DNA of 64,000 nt from Hymenobacter crusticola (GTDB taxonomy: Bacteria; Bacteroidota; Bacteroidia; Cytophagales; Hymenobacteraceae). The position numbers and the translations under genes were made by a program. The notes under the pieces were generated by a model that had not been told where the DNA came from, made no database searches, and saw only the letters and a list, made by a program, of their open reading frames with translations. Of the stretch, positions 31,991 through 40,329 are shown piece by piece; position 1 is the first letter of the stretch; each line of letters opens with the position of its first letter. Location of the stretch: contig NZ_MTSE01000005.1 in NCBI RefSeq assembly GCF_002154225.1, positions 329,634-393,633 on the forward strand, in the 5' to 3' direction.

Positions 31991-32410
31991 TTAAAACTGC
32001 TCGTCGGCGCTGAAATAGAAGTCACCTTCGATCTGCGCATTTTCGTCAGAGTCGGAGCCGTGTACGGCGTTGGCTTCAATACTCTTGGCGTACTTCTTCC
32101 GGATGGTACCTTCAGCTGCCTGCGCTGGGTTGGTAGCCCCGATCAGCGTGCGGAAGTCAGCCACGGCGTTGTCCTTCTCTAAGATAGCCGCTACGATGGG
32201 GCCCGACGACATGTACTTCACCAAGTCGTTGTAGAAAGGACGCTCCTTGTGAACTTCGTAAAACTTGCCGGCGCGCTCGGGCGTCAGGCGTACTTTTTTC
32301 AGCGAAACGATGCGGAAGCCGCCTTCTTCGATCATGTGCAGAATGCCACCAATGTGGTTTTCCTGTACCGCGTCGGGCTTAATCATCGTGAATGTGCGAT
32401 TCGTTGCCAT
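31991..32410 (-). CDS. ndk: Nucleoside-diphosphate kinase
   Basis: Transfers phosphate between nucleoside di- and triphosphates through a phosphohistidine. 139 residues from the ATG at 32410 ([15 protein letters not shown]), the family length; the frame upstream is not protein-like. The catalytic His is 117 in [12 protein letters not shown], and TMIKPDAV and [14 protein letters not shown] are the other family signatures. It converges on the purine locus. Upstream are a one-arm copy of the GAGTAACT repeat (32428-32443) and, at 32473-32486, a 14-mer shared with the mreB promoter region. Confidence 0.97.
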   Translation of the reverse strand: MATNRTFTMIKPDAVQENHIGGILHMIEEGGFRIVSLKKVRLTPERAGKFYEVHKERPFYNDLVKYMSSGPIVAAILEKDNAVADFRTLIGATNPAQAAEGTIRKKYAKSIEANAVHGSDSDENAQIEGDFYFSADEQF

Positions 32411-32427
32411 GCTAGTCTGGGGTGAAT

Positions 32428-32443
32428 GAGTAACTGAGTGAGG
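32428..32443. repeat. One-arm copy of the GAGTAACT repeat
   Basis: GAGTAACT followed by GAGTGAGG lies in the ndk leader. No complementary second arm is nearby. Confidence 0.4.
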
Positions 32444-32472
32444 TGAGAGGTAAAAAGGATTTTGTCCTTCTT

Positions 32473-32486
32473 TGGGCGCAAAAGTA
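32473..32486 (-). promoter_or_regulatory. Candidate core promoter of ndk (TACTTTTGCGCCCA)
   Basis: On the minus strand TACTTTTG fits TAnnTTTG and lies 69 bases before the start. The whole 14-mer recurs exactly at 48593-48606 before mreB. Confidence 0.45.
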
Positions 32487-32670
32487 GTCTTATTGCGCAA
32501 TTGGATCAGTACGCAATGAAAAAGGGCGCGGCGATACGTACATACTCCCGACTCAGTTGCATCTTACCGCACCAAATTTCACCTTCTTTTGTTGAACCCA
32601 GTAATATTTCCGATTTTTGCCGCCTTGCTCCGGCGTAAACTCCCGACTTTCAGCCACCTATTAGTAGGCA

Positions 32671-33714
32671 ATGTCCACTATCAACGACTTGAAGGAGCTG
32701 CTTGCGCAGCCCCGGCAAATCTTCATCACCACGCACCACAAGCCCGACGCTGACGCCTTGGGCTCGTCGTTGGCCATGGCGGGTTATCTCCGCAAAAAAG
32801 GGCACCACGTGACCGTAGTAACGCCTTCTGACTACCCTAGCTTCCTGGAATGGATGCCGGGTAACAGCGAGGTTGTCATCTACGAATCACAGCAAAACGA
32901 CGCGCAAGTGCGCGACCTTATCAGCCGTGCCGAGGTAATTTTTTGCCTCGACTTCAGCTGCCTAGGTCGCATCAACGAAATGGGCGAGTATATCCGTGCC
33001 GCGCGTGGGACGAAGGTGCTCATCGACCACCACCTAGAGCCGGAGCAGTTTGCCGACCTAGATTTCTCCAACCCCAAAGCTGCCGCCACCGCGGAGCTGG
33101 TATTTGAGGTCATCCGTGACCTAGGTGACCAGCGCCTCATCGACGTGGGCATTGGCGAGTGTCTGTACGCCGGCATCATGACCGACACGGGCTCGTTTCG
33201 CCACCCCAGCACCTCGCGCAACGTGCACCTGATCATTGCCGAGTTGCTCGACGCCGGCATTGACCTAAGCTCGGTGCACCGCCGCATCTATGACTCACAC
33301 TCCGAGATGCGTCTGCGCTTCCTAGGTTTCGTGCTGAAGGATAAGCTCACGGTGCTGCCCGAATACAACACCGCCTACATCGCCATTACGCAGGATGAAC
33401 TGCGCCAGTATCAGTCGAAAACCGGTGATACCGAAGGCTTGGTGAACTTCGCGCTCAGCATCGAAGGGGTGGTGTTCGCCGCTATTCTAATCGACCGCGG
33501 CTCGGCCGTCAAGATTTCCTTCCGCTCGGTGGGCGACTTCTCCGTGAACGAGTTTGCGCGCAAGCATTTCAACGGTGGTGGCCACCACAATGCCTCTGGT
33601 GGCATCAGCTACGATCCGCTGAATGTGACGGTGCAGCGCTTCTTAGATCTACTGCCTGCGTACCAAACTCGCCTTGTAACGGCTCCCTTGGCAGTTGCGC
33701 CGCCGACGGCGTAA
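32671..33714 (+). CDS. nrnA: DHH-family phosphoesterase (NrnA-like oligoribonuclease / pAp phosphatase)
   Basis: Two-domain DHH/DHHA1 enzyme, 347 residues, cytoplasmic. Metal-binding motifs are THHKPDADALGSS (22-33), FCLDFSCLGR (91-100) and LIDHHLEP (DHH at 119-121). The DHHA1 substrate-binding motif is GGGHHNASGG (302-311). This pattern is that of NrnA, which degrades nanoRNAs and dephosphorylates 3'-phosphoadenosine 5'-phosphate. The ATG at 32671 gives MSTINDLKELLAQPRQ. The end overlaps the upstream extension of the next frame but not its true start; a 37-base gap separates the two genes, so they may be co-transcribed. Confidence 0.9.
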   Translation: MSTINDLKELLAQPRQIFITTHHKPDADALGSSLAMAGYLRKKGHHVTVVTPSDYPSFLEWMPGNSEVVIYESQQNDAQVRDLISRAEVIFCLDFSCLGRINEMGEYIRAARGTKVLIDHHLEPEQFADLDFSNPKAAATAELVFEVIRDLGDQRLIDVGIGECLYAGIMTDTGSFRHPSTSRNVHLIIAELLDAGIDLSSVHRRIYDSHSEMRLRFLGFVLKDKLTVLPEYNTAYIAITQDELRQYQSKTGDTEGLVNFALSIEGVVFAAILIDRGSAVKISFRSVGDFSVNEFARKHFNGGGHHNASGGISYDPLNVTVQRFLDLLPAYQTRLVTAPLAVAPPTA

Positions 33715-33751
33715 CTTGCCTCCAATTCCCTTATCATCCTTTTTCTATTTC

Positions 33752-34714
33752 ATGCTCTTTTCACGCAATTTTCTGAGTCTGGCTCTGGCAGCCGGCGTTT
33801 TAGGCCTAGCCTCCTGCAACAAGGGCGGTGGCGAATTCAAGAAGGCCAAATCGGGCTTTGAATACAAAGTCTTCAAGAGCACAGGCAAAGGCAAGTACGA
33901 CGCCCGCGAAGTAGCCCCCGAGGGCGACGCTACCTACAAAGAGCGGACGGGCAAAGTGATGGCTCTGAATGTGGAGTACCGCACCGGCAAAGACTCCGTC
34001 TTGTTCAACTCGCGCAAGCAGCAGATGGGCATTCCGATGCGCATTGAGCTGCAAGAAGTAAAAACCAAGGGTGGCTTAGAAGAAGCCATTTCGCTGCTTC
34101 AGCCCGGCGATAGTGGCGTGTTCCGTTTCAATGTGGACAGCATCTTTGCCAAGTCGTTTAAGTCGCCAGTGCCGCCATTCATGAAAAAGGCTGGTCCTAC
34201 CATGACCATGTACGTGAAAGTCGACAAAGTGCAGACCCGCGAGGAAGCCATGGCCGACCAGCAGAAGTCGATGGTGGATGCGCAGCAGAAGATGATGGCG
34301 CACGCCAAAGATCAGCTGAAGAAAGATGACGTTGTTCTGCAAGACTACATCAAGAAAAACAACCTCACGGCGCAGCGCGACACGTCGGGTATCTACTACG
34401 TAGTGACGCAGCCCGGCGCGGGCGCGAAGCCTAAGCAAGGCCAAACGGTATCCGTGCAATATCGTGGCACACTGCTCGACGGCAAGGAGTTTGACTCTTC
34501 GGCCAAAGGCAACGGTGGCAAGCCAATCTCCTTCGCCCTAGGGGTAGGACAAGTGATTCCAGGTTGGGACAAAGGCATTGCACTACTCAGCAAAGGCAGC
34601 AAGGCAACGCTCCTCATTCCGTCTTCGCTGGCCTACGGGCAGCGCGGCGCAGGGGCTGATATTCCGGCCGACGCACCGCTCCGCTTTGACGTGGAACTAG
34701 TTGACATCAAATAG
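33752..34714 (+). CDS. FKBP-type peptidyl-prolyl isomerase lipoprotein with two FKBP-like domains
   Basis: 320 residues from the ATG at 33752, which gives a lipoprotein signal peptide (lipobox LASC, Cys 22). The N-terminal half (about 30-155) is a degenerate FKBP-like domain (VEYRTGKDSVLFNSRKQ, then ISLLQPGDSGVFRF). A charged helix follows (EEAMADQQKSMVDAQQKMMA, about 168-190). The C-terminal domain is canonical (about 215-320: VSVQYRGTLLDGKEFDSS, GQVIPGWDKGI, LIPSSLAYGQRGAG, FDVELVDIK). The architecture recalls periplasmic FkpA/Mip chaperone-isomerases: dimerising helix plus catalytic domain. It is the first of three consecutive FKBP genes; a terminator follows it. Confidence 0.9.
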   Translation: MLFSRNFLSLALAAGVLGLASCNKGGGEFKKAKSGFEYKVFKSTGKGKYDAREVAPEGDATYKERTGKVMALNVEYRTGKDSVLFNSRKQQMGIPMRIELQEVKTKGGLEEAISLLQPGDSGVFRFNVDSIFAKSFKSPVPPFMKKAGPTMTMYVKVDKVQTREEAMADQQKSMVDAQQKMMAHAKDQLKKDDVVLQDYIKKNNLTAQRDTSGIYYVVTQPGAGAKPKQGQTVSVQYRGTLLDGKEFDSSAKGNGGKPISFALGVGQVIPGWDKGIALLSKGSKATLLIPSSLAYGQRGAGADIPADAPLRFDVELVDIK

Positions 34715-34728
34715 AATTAAGTGGAAAT

Positions 34729-34764
34729 AAGCCTCGTCGGGAATTCAGCTGGCGGGGCTTTTTT
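34729..34764 (+). terminator. Terminator between the first and second FKBP genes
   Basis: AAGCCTCGTC pairs with GGCGGGGCTT (two G-T pairs), followed by TTTTTTC. Confidence 0.8.
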
Positions 34765-34782
34765 CTTAACTTCAAAGGTACT

Positions 34783-35337
34783 ATGACACACCTTTTTTCT
34801 TCTTCCTTGCTTCGTTTGACGGCGCTAGCTTTCGCCGCAGTGCCTTTACTTGCCTCCTGCAAAAAGGATGAAGTCGACTACGATGCCATCGACCGCGAAC
34901 AGAAGGCTCAGATGCGCGCTATCTTCGTTGCCGACTCGCTTACCATCACCAAGTACATTGCCGACAGCAGCTTCAAAAATGTGGTACGCCGCCCCTCGGG
35001 TGTTTACATTGTAACGAAGAAGGCAGGAACTGGTGCCGTCGCTCAGCCAGGCCAGGCCCTCACGACCTACTACAAGGGCTATACAATTCCCGACAACAAG
35101 CTTTTTGACGCCTCGCAGGTAAATGCTACGACGGGCGCTCTTACCCCGTATTACTTTACCCTAAATGTTACCAACGTGATCTACGGCTGGCACGAAGGGT
35201 TTGCTTCAATGAACAAGGGACAAAAAGCCATTCTGCTGATTCCTTCTGCCCTAGGGTACGGGTCGACTGGTGCTGGCAACGCTATTCCTCCGAACGCGCC
35301 GTTGCGTTTCGACGTGGAGCTAGCCGACATCAAGTAG
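34783..35337 (+). CDS. FKBP-type peptidyl-prolyl isomerase lipoprotein, single domain
   Basis: 184 residues with a lipoprotein signal (lipobox LLASC, Cys 26). A short acidic helix (YDAIDREQKAQMRAIFVADS) precedes one FKBP domain (about 75-184) with YYKGYTIPDNKLFDASQ, NVIYGWHEGFASMNKGQKAI, LIPSALGYGSTGAGN and LRFDVELADIK. The VIYGW segment replaces the usual VIPGW, so the active-site loop is altered. It probably assists folding on the periplasmic side of a membrane. It lies between two other FKBP genes, 41 bases before the third. Confidence 0.9.
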   Translation: MTHLFSSSLLRLTALAFAAVPLLASCKKDEVDYDAIDREQKAQMRAIFVADSLTITKYIADSSFKNVVRRPSGVYIVTKKAGTGAVAQPGQALTTYYKGYTIPDNKLFDASQVNATTGALTPYYFTLNVTNVIYGWHEGFASMNKGQKAILLIPSALGYGSTGAGNAIPPNAPLRFDVELADIK

Positions 35338-35378
35338 ACTACATAACCACGCCAAGCTTTGCACCAATCAGCTGGAAT

Positions 35379-35831
35379 ATGAAGCGCTGCGCAGCCAACT
35401 TCGGTAGGTATATGCTCCTGCTATTCTTTGGGCTTGTGGTGGGTACAGCGGCTCTAGCGCAGTCGGCAGACACCTTGCGCACAGCTAGCGGCGTGCGGTA
35501 CGTCATCCGGCAAAAAGGTACGGGTAACCTAGCCCAGCCCGGCGACCGGCTCACCATGCGCTATACGGGCTATCTGCCCAACGGGCGCATCTTTGATGCT
35601 TCCGTTGCCGATGGGGCGCCTATCCGCTTCCGAGCGGGTCGTGGTGAGGTTATCCGGGGGTGGGACGAGCTAGCGCTGCTTCTCCCCGCTGGTACCCGTG
35701 CTCACGCTTGGATTCCGGCAGCCTTGGCTTATGGTCACAAAGGCAACCGCGACCCAGATGATGACAGACGCTACATTATCCCGCCCGATACCGACTTGGA
35801 ATTTGAGCTAGAGGTAGTGAAAATAAAATAA
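35379..35831 (+). CDS. FKBP-type peptidyl-prolyl isomerase, periplasmic
   Basis: 150 residues. The N-terminus (MKRCAANFGRYMLLLFFGLV...AALAQ) is a cleavable signal peptide without lipobox, so unlike its two neighbours the product should be soluble. The single FKBP domain (about 35-150) shows MRYTGYLPNGRIFDASV, RGEVIRGWDELALLLPAGTRA, WIPAALAYGHKG and DLEFELEVVKIK. VIRGW again departs from VIPGW. The insertion NRDPDDDRRYI near the end of the domain is unusual. It is likely co-transcribed with the preceding FKBP gene (41-base gap) and is followed by a strong terminator. Confidence 0.9.
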   Translation: MKRCAANFGRYMLLLFFGLVVGTAALAQSADTLRTASGVRYVIRQKGTGNLAQPGDRLTMRYTGYLPNGRIFDASVADGAPIRFRAGRGEVIRGWDELALLLPAGTRAHAWIPAALAYGHKGNRDPDDDRRYIIPPDTDLEFELEVVKIK

Positions 35832-35836
35832 GCTTT

Positions 35837-35880
35837 AACACAAAAAAGGCCTTCCTCAGCGGGAAGGCCTTTTTTGTGTT
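35837..35880. terminator. Strong bidirectional terminator after the FKBP genes
   Basis: AACACAAAAAAGGCCTTCC (35837-35855) pairs exactly with GGAAGGCCTTTTTTGTGTT (35862-35880). It serves the FKBP genes (+) and the convergent recO (-). Confidence 0.9.
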
Positions 35881-35900
35881 AATCAGTGTTGCTGTGAGCT

Positions 35901-36620
35901 TTACTCCGCTAGTACCTCCGACAGCACATCTAAGGAACGAATATCACCTAGCTTTTCCACGTGCAGCTGATAGTAGCGAATCAGTACTTCTAGCAACTCA
36001 CGCCGGACACGCCCATTAGGAATGGTAACGTGAGCCGGGTGTTGCATCAGTTCGTCGAAGTAGCCGTCGAACTCTTGGAAGCGCAACGCTGCGGGGCCTA
36101 TGCCACGCGCTGCGTTGGTCGTTTCAGTAGCAAACGCAACTTGCGTTGTGATTTCGCTACCTGCTTCAGCCCCAAAACCTAGGTAGGACGCTAGCTGAAG
36201 CAAGAAGGTCAGTGCGAAATTTTCGAAGCCCGCTTCCTGGGCATCGAAAGCGAGGATAGAGTCGTGCAGGAAGCTGAACAGCGGTTCGTTCTGCTCTTCC
36301 TCCAGCACCGTTCGGCTCACCATTTCCGACAAGAATAGCACCACGCTGCTCTTGCGCACGTCGTACGGCAACGAACGAAACTGATGCTCACAGCGGTACT
36401 CCGACAGGCGCGTAATACCGCCCTGCCGCGACGTATACGCGACTAGGTCGAGCAGCGTGAAGGGCTGAAACAGCGCAATGCGGCCCGGCGGCTTCGCTTT
36501 GCGCACTCCATTAACGATGTACGTTTGCAGGCCTAGGTGCTCCGTGTAAACGCGCGCAATAATAGATGTTTCGCGGTACCGCATATAGTTCAGCACGATA
36601 CCACGGGTTTTGATTAGCAT
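35901..36620 (-). CDS. recO: DNA repair protein RecO
   Basis: Recombination mediator that with RecR helps load RecA on gaps covered by single-strand binding protein. 239 residues from the ATG at 36620 (MLIKTRGIVLNYMRYRETS); upstream codons do not fit. The N-terminal OB-fold is about 1-80 (SIIARVYTEHLGLQTYIVNG, VRKAK), followed by the helical domain. The zinc-binding cysteines found in many RecO proteins are absent, which is usual in Bacteroidota. Downstream of porZ on the same strand, with an inverted-repeat element in between; this recO-porZ adjacency fits what I would expect in Cytophagales, from memory. Confidence 0.9.
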   Translation of the reverse strand: MLIKTRGIVLNYMRYRETSIIARVYTEHLGLQTYIVNGVRKAKPPGRIALFQPFTLLDLVAYTSRQGGITRLSEYRCEHQFRSLPYDVRKSSVVLFLSEMVSRTVLEEEQNEPLFSFLHDSILAFDAQEAGFENFALTFLLQLASYLGFGAEAGSEITTQVAFATETTNAARGIGPAALRFQEFDGYFDELMQHPAHVTIPNGRVRRELLEVLIRYYQLHVEKLGDIRSLDVLSEVLAE

Positions 36621-36643
36621 ACTTCGGCAGGAAACTAAGTAAA

Positions 36644-36712
36644 GAGTAACTGAATAACGGAGCAGTTGCGTAATATCGTTCAACCACAACGTACTCCCTG
36701 GTTCAGTTACTC
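36644..36712. repeat. Intergenic inverted repeat built of GAGTAACT-like units (copy 2)
   Basis: The left arm GAGTAACT-GAATAACG-GAGCAG faces the right arm GTACTCCCTGGTTCAGTTACTC (first 20 bases GTACTCCCTGGTTCAGTTAC). The outer 11 bases pair exactly. The element fills the spacer between porZ and recO and is related to 20982-21062. Confidence 0.65.
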
Positions 36713-36731
36713 AAGTAGTCAATTCCTTTCT

Positions 36732-39125
36732 TTATTGTTGCACTACGGCAATCTTGCTGATGCACCCTTGGTTGCCATCGGCGTCGGAGGTCAGGACCAA
36801 GTACACTCCCGACTGCACCTTGCGCCCGCTGTAGTCAGCTAGGTTCCAAGTTACAGTGCCACCGTTGGCGCGCGTCTGGTAAACGAGGGCGCCGGTAATA
36901 TCTGTAATTTTTACAACGGCATTGTTCGCGAGGCCCGAGATGCCAACTTGGCCAGTGAAGTTGGTGCGCACGGGATTCGGAAATACACTGGCGCAACTGG
37001 GTTTGGCATCAGTGACCGTGGCATCGCCGCGGTATGAAGCTAGGCCAGCATCCGTGAGCACGAACACTTCGCCCGTTTTATCATTCACGGCTATATCCAC
37101 GATGCGGTTGGAGGGCAGCGGCGAGTCGTCGGTCGTGAAGTGCAATAGCGCTTCGTCGGCGTCTTCGTTAAAAAGCCAGAGCCCCCGTTCCGTCCCGAAC
37201 CACTTGCGGTTGCCGCCATCCACGGCAATACACAGCACCGTTTCACCCCGTAAGAGCGGAAAGCCGCTCGTTTCGCCACGCCGCACGATGGGCACTTGGA
37301 AGCCGGTATCGTTACCAGACAAAAACGCTTGACTAGGATCACTAAATACGGCTACTGCACCGGCCAAGCCGGAGGCGGCACCAGCGGAAGAAGTACCAAC
37401 CCAAATAGCGCCTTTGCGGTCTTTTACGATGGCATAGACCTCACGGCCTGGCAAGCCACCATCGGTGTCGGAGAAGGTGCGCGTGGTGCCTGTAGCTTCA
37501 TCATACGCTACGACCCCGTTTACAGCGCCAGCAAGCCCTAGCCGCGCCCGCGACGCCCAAAGGCCGTTGTAATCATCAAGGACGATACGGTCTAGGTTGT
37601 CCGACCCGGCAAAGTAGGGCAGAGTCCGCCAGGTTTCGTCGGAAGGTTTAAAAACGTGCACGCCCGAAGTACCTGGACGTTCTGGGTAACGATTAACTAC
37701 CCACACATTTCCATCAGCATCAGTCGTTAAATCAGTTACACGCGTGTAGTTTGGATCGTTATATTTTACATCAGCTGTTTTGAGGGGGCTATTCGAAGGT
37801 CCGAACAGTTTGAATTCTCCAGGACCTTTCCATTGTAGCATCCCGTTACCATAACTCCCAACGTAGAGCGTTCCGTCGGGTGTGCGGGTCCCACGTGTTA
37901 AGTCTTTAGGATTGGGATATTGACTTATGTCTGGAAAGGTAGTCTTGTTGAAGTTCGTCCATTGCCCATCCCGGTACTCGTAAAAACCTAGGTAGTTTTC
38001 GCTCTGCAAGTAGCTGGTTTGATAGCCTCCGCTGAACACATCCACCGCATTTGTAGCCCGATCGGCCAACAAGCTAAACCCTAGAGCATTGGCAGGTGCA
38101 TTGGTCACGAAGCTTTCTAATGTTTGTCCACCATCACTCGTCGTTAATAAGCCTCGGGTGTTGTCGGCAATAAACAGTTTGCCACCTTTGGCACGTAGTG
38201 CATCTTGAGGGCTTGGCACTTGGCTTTGGCTTTTAATCAGAGGTGCGTACTGCCCGGCCTTATTCACTGTACCAATGCCAGCACTTGAAACTACATATAG
38301 TTGCGAGCCAATTGGCCGCAAATGACGGAAAGCGTCATTGTACGTTCCGGGCACATCAGTCCAGCCGGTTGTGCTCCCCTTATACACGAACAGCACCGAC
38401 TGCTTTATGCCCGCATATACTTGGCCATTATACGTGGCTATGGTTTGGTAGAAGTCGCCATTTCCCTTACCCCCTAGCTGGTCAATCGTCCAGCGGTTAT
38501 AATCAAGCAAGTTATCGGTGAGCGAACCGTGCATGATGCCCACGGAAGTGGCGGCAAACAGTTGGCCGTTTGCCACGGTCGTTGCGTACACCTGCACGCT
38601 AGCTCCGTTTGGACCAATGTTGCCATAGCTTTCACGCACCTCCAGCTTAGTCATATCGAACAGCAGCAGGCCAAAGCTGCAAGAGAGATACGCCGATTTA
38701 CCGCTGAAATAAATGTTATTGATGGTCTTGTCGCCTGAGATCTGCTTGCGCAATACGTCGGTCACGTTTTGCACCGAGCCATCGGCGCGCAATACGTCGA
38801 TGTTGCCGCTTTTATAGGCAATTATGGTCTGTTGGCTTACCGAGTCGTAGGCTGCCGTGTTCACGCCTACATCACTTAAGCCGTCACGACGCGTCAGCAA
38901 GCGGGTTGTATTCAGGTTTTTATCGTAGTAAAAGAACGCACCTTCGGCGACCACATATACCCGGTCGCCAGCATCCGTTACCACCTTCGCCCGGTTGTTG
39001 GGCAGGTAGAGCTGCCAGTCGCCGTAGCCCACTGTACTTTGGCCACTAGCCGTATAAGCACTCAGGATCAGTAAAATAATAACAAGCCAGTTCAACCGGC
39101 GGCAAGCGAGTAGCAAATAATTCAT
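36732..39125 (-). CDS. porZ: PorZ-like type IX secretion system beta-propeller protein
   Basis: A 797-residue surface protein: signal peptide to about residue 29 (AYTASGQ), an N-terminal two-propeller region (GDWQLYLPNNRAKVVTDAGDRVYVVAEG, LLTRRDGLSDVG, IIAYKSGNIDVLR; successive motifs, the last typical of PorZ), and further WVGTSS/GLW blades to about 700. A C-terminal sorting-type domain ends it (SCASVFPNPVRTNFTG to GVYLVLTSDADGNQG). PorZ belongs to the attachment complex that links type IX cargo to surface lipopolysaccharide. Length, domain order and the recO neighbour support the call. A generic propeller-bearing cargo protein is the alternative. Confidence 0.85.
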   Translation of the reverse strand: MNYLLLACRRLNWLVIILLILSAYTASGQSTVGYGDWQLYLPNNRAKVVTDAGDRVYVVAEGAFFYYDKNLNTTRLLTRRDGLSDVGVNTAAYDSVSQQTIIAYKSGNIDVLRADGSVQNVTDVLRKQISGDKTINNIYFSGKSAYLSCSFGLLLFDMTKLEVRESYGNIGPNGASVQVYATTVANGQLFAATSVGIMHGSLTDNLLDYNRWTIDQLGGKGNGDFYQTIATYNGQVYAGIKQSVLFVYKGSTTGWTDVPGTYNDAFRHLRPIGSQLYVVSSAGIGTVNKAGQYAPLIKSQSQVPSPQDALRAKGGKLFIADNTRGLLTTSDGGQTLESFVTNAPANALGFSLLADRATNAVDVFSGGYQTSYLQSENYLGFYEYRDGQWTNFNKTTFPDISQYPNPKDLTRGTRTPDGTLYVGSYGNGMLQWKGPGEFKLFGPSNSPLKTADVKYNDPNYTRVTDLTTDADGNVWVVNRYPERPGTSGVHVFKPSDETWRTLPYFAGSDNLDRIVLDDYNGLWASRARLGLAGAVNGVVAYDEATGTTRTFSDTDGGLPGREVYAIVKDRKGAIWVGTSSAGAASGLAGAVAVFSDPSQAFLSGNDTGFQVPIVRRGETSGFPLLRGETVLCIAVDGGNRKWFGTERGLWLFNEDADEALLHFTTDDSPLPSNRIVDIAVNDKTGEVFVLTDAGLASYRGDATVTDAKPSCASVFPNPVRTNFTGQVGISGLANNAVVKITDITGALVYQTRANGGTVTWNLADYSGRKVQSGVYLVLTSDADGNQGCISKIAVVQQ

Positions 39126-39178
39126 TGGCAGAGGATAACAGCGAAAGAACGACGGAAGATAACGGTCTGCCGCTGTAT

Positions 39179-39802
39179 TTAGTGCTTAGCCGCCGCCCGA
39201 ACCGACTCCGGATTTTTCTCCTTCATTCCTTCCAGAAAACACGGCCGGCAGCGCGCTTCGTACGAATCGGTTTCCCCAAGTAAGATTTTGTCTTCGGAGG
39301 CAGCAATGCGGAATGAATAGGCGGCTAGCTCACCACAGCACACACAGACGGCGTGCACCTTCGTCACAAACTCGGCCACGGCCATGAGCGCGGGCATTGG
39401 CCCGAAGGGTTTCCCGGTGTAATCCATATCTAGGCCGGCTACAATTACGCGCGTGCCTCGGTTGGCCAGCTGCGAGCACACCTCCACCAGGGATTCGTCA
39501 AAGAATTGTGCTTCGTCGATGCCCACCACGTCGCATCCACTAGCGAGCAACAGAATTTCCTGCGCCAAAGCCACCGGCGTGGAGCGGATGCTATTGGCGT
39601 TGTGCGACACGACATCGAGCTCGTGGTAACGTTTGTCCAGCGCCGGCTTGAAAATCTCAACCCGCTGCCGCGCAATTTTAGCGCGGTTGAGGCGACGAAT
39701 CAGCTCCTCCGTTTTGCCGGAAAACATGGAGCCACAGACTACTTCAATCCAGCCCCGGCGGGGGAGGTCGCGGCTCGTGCCGACGCGAGGTTCTATAAAC
39801 AC
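39179..39802 (-). CDS. tdk: Thymidine kinase (type II)
   Basis: Phosphorylates thymidine to dTMP in the salvage pathway; 207 residues, starting with GTG at 39802. The P-loop is [11 protein letters not shown] (23-33). The DEAQFF Walker-B type motif lies near 99-104 ([10 protein letters not shown]). The lasso/thymidine-binding region reads [17 protein letters not shown]. Structural zinc cysteines are CVCCGE and CRPC. No in-frame ATG occurs before the P-loop methionine, so the GTG start is needed for a full protein. The start lies 6 bases from a one-arm GAGTAACT repeat (39808), which must be in its leader. Confidence 0.95.
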   Translation of the reverse strand: MFIEPRVGTSRDLPRRGWIEVVCGSMFSGKTEELIRRLNRAKIARQRVEIFKPALDKRYHELDVVSHNANSIRSTPVALAQEILLLASGCDVVGIDEAQFFDESLVEVCSQLANRGTRVIVAGLDMDYTGKPFGPMPALMAVAEFVTKVHAVCVCCGELAAYSFRIAASEDKILLGETDSYEARCRPCFLEGMKEKNPESVRAAAKH

Positions 39803-39807
39803 AATGC

Positions 39808-39839
39808 GAGTAACTGAGTGATGAAGTAATTGAGTAATG
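39808..39839. repeat. One-arm GAGTAACT repeat (four 8-base units) upstream of tdk
   Basis: GAGTAACT, GAGTGATG, AAGTAATT and GAGTAATG follow one another with a period of eight bases, immediately upstream of the GTG start of tdk. No clear complementary arm was seen. Confidence 0.55.
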
Positions 39840-39970
39840 ATGCGGCGAGTAGGCCGTTTTTCCTCAATCCTAACAATCGAAATTACAACTTTATGGTTGG
39901 AAGCCGCCGTCTTTTCGCCCTAGCAGACCTCGTTCGCTACCTATCGTTCAGGTAGTCAAGCAGTCTTCTC

Positions 39971-40294
39971 CTAGCTACTATACTGCACGTGCGGCAGCTG
40001 GGTGGCACGTGGTACGCGGCCACGTACTGTGCCCTCAAGCAGGCGCGTTTGGCACGTAAGACGCTCGTGCGCTAAAAGGCGCCCGGCAGCTTGGTAGCGC
40101 AATTCGGCATCGGTTGGCGGCGTTAAGTGAGCTAGGCCTTCTATTACTTCTAGGCGGCAGGTGGTGCAGCGCCCCTTCCCACCGCAGGCGTGCAGCCAGT
40201 CGTGGCCGGAAGCTTGCAAGGCCTTTAAAAGCGTACTATCCTTAGCCACAGATACGGTGCCGCCAGGCAGGTTTTCTATCAGTAGAGTGGGCAT
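39971..40294 (-). CDS. 2Fe-2S ferredoxin
   Basis: A small electron carrier; 107 residues. The plant/adrenodoxin-type cluster ligands are Cys 37, Cys 43 and Cys 46 (ACGGKGRCTTC) and Cys 81 (LTCQTRL). The Cys-x5-Cys-x2-Cys spacing is that of the 2Fe-2S beta-grasp family. The sequence is longer at the C-terminus than usual (RVPRATQLPHVQYSS), without another domain. The partner reductase is not in the window. It is divergent from the next gene, with only 35 bases between start codons, so they share a compact promoter region. Confidence 0.9.
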   Translation of the reverse strand: MPTLLIENLPGGTVSVAKDSTLLKALQASGHDWLHACGGKGRCTTCRLEVIEGLAHLTPPTDAELRYQAAGRLLAHERLTCQTRLLEGTVRGRVPRATQLPHVQYSS

Positions 40295-40329
40295 CTTTCT
40301 CTAAATTGCCAGTTGAATCAGGCTTCCAA

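Noticed and set aside
40306..40329. Upstream ATG at 40306 as the start of the proline-rich protein
   Set aside because: It would leave 11 bases to the divergent ferredoxin start, too little for two promoters, and adds residues without family-like character.
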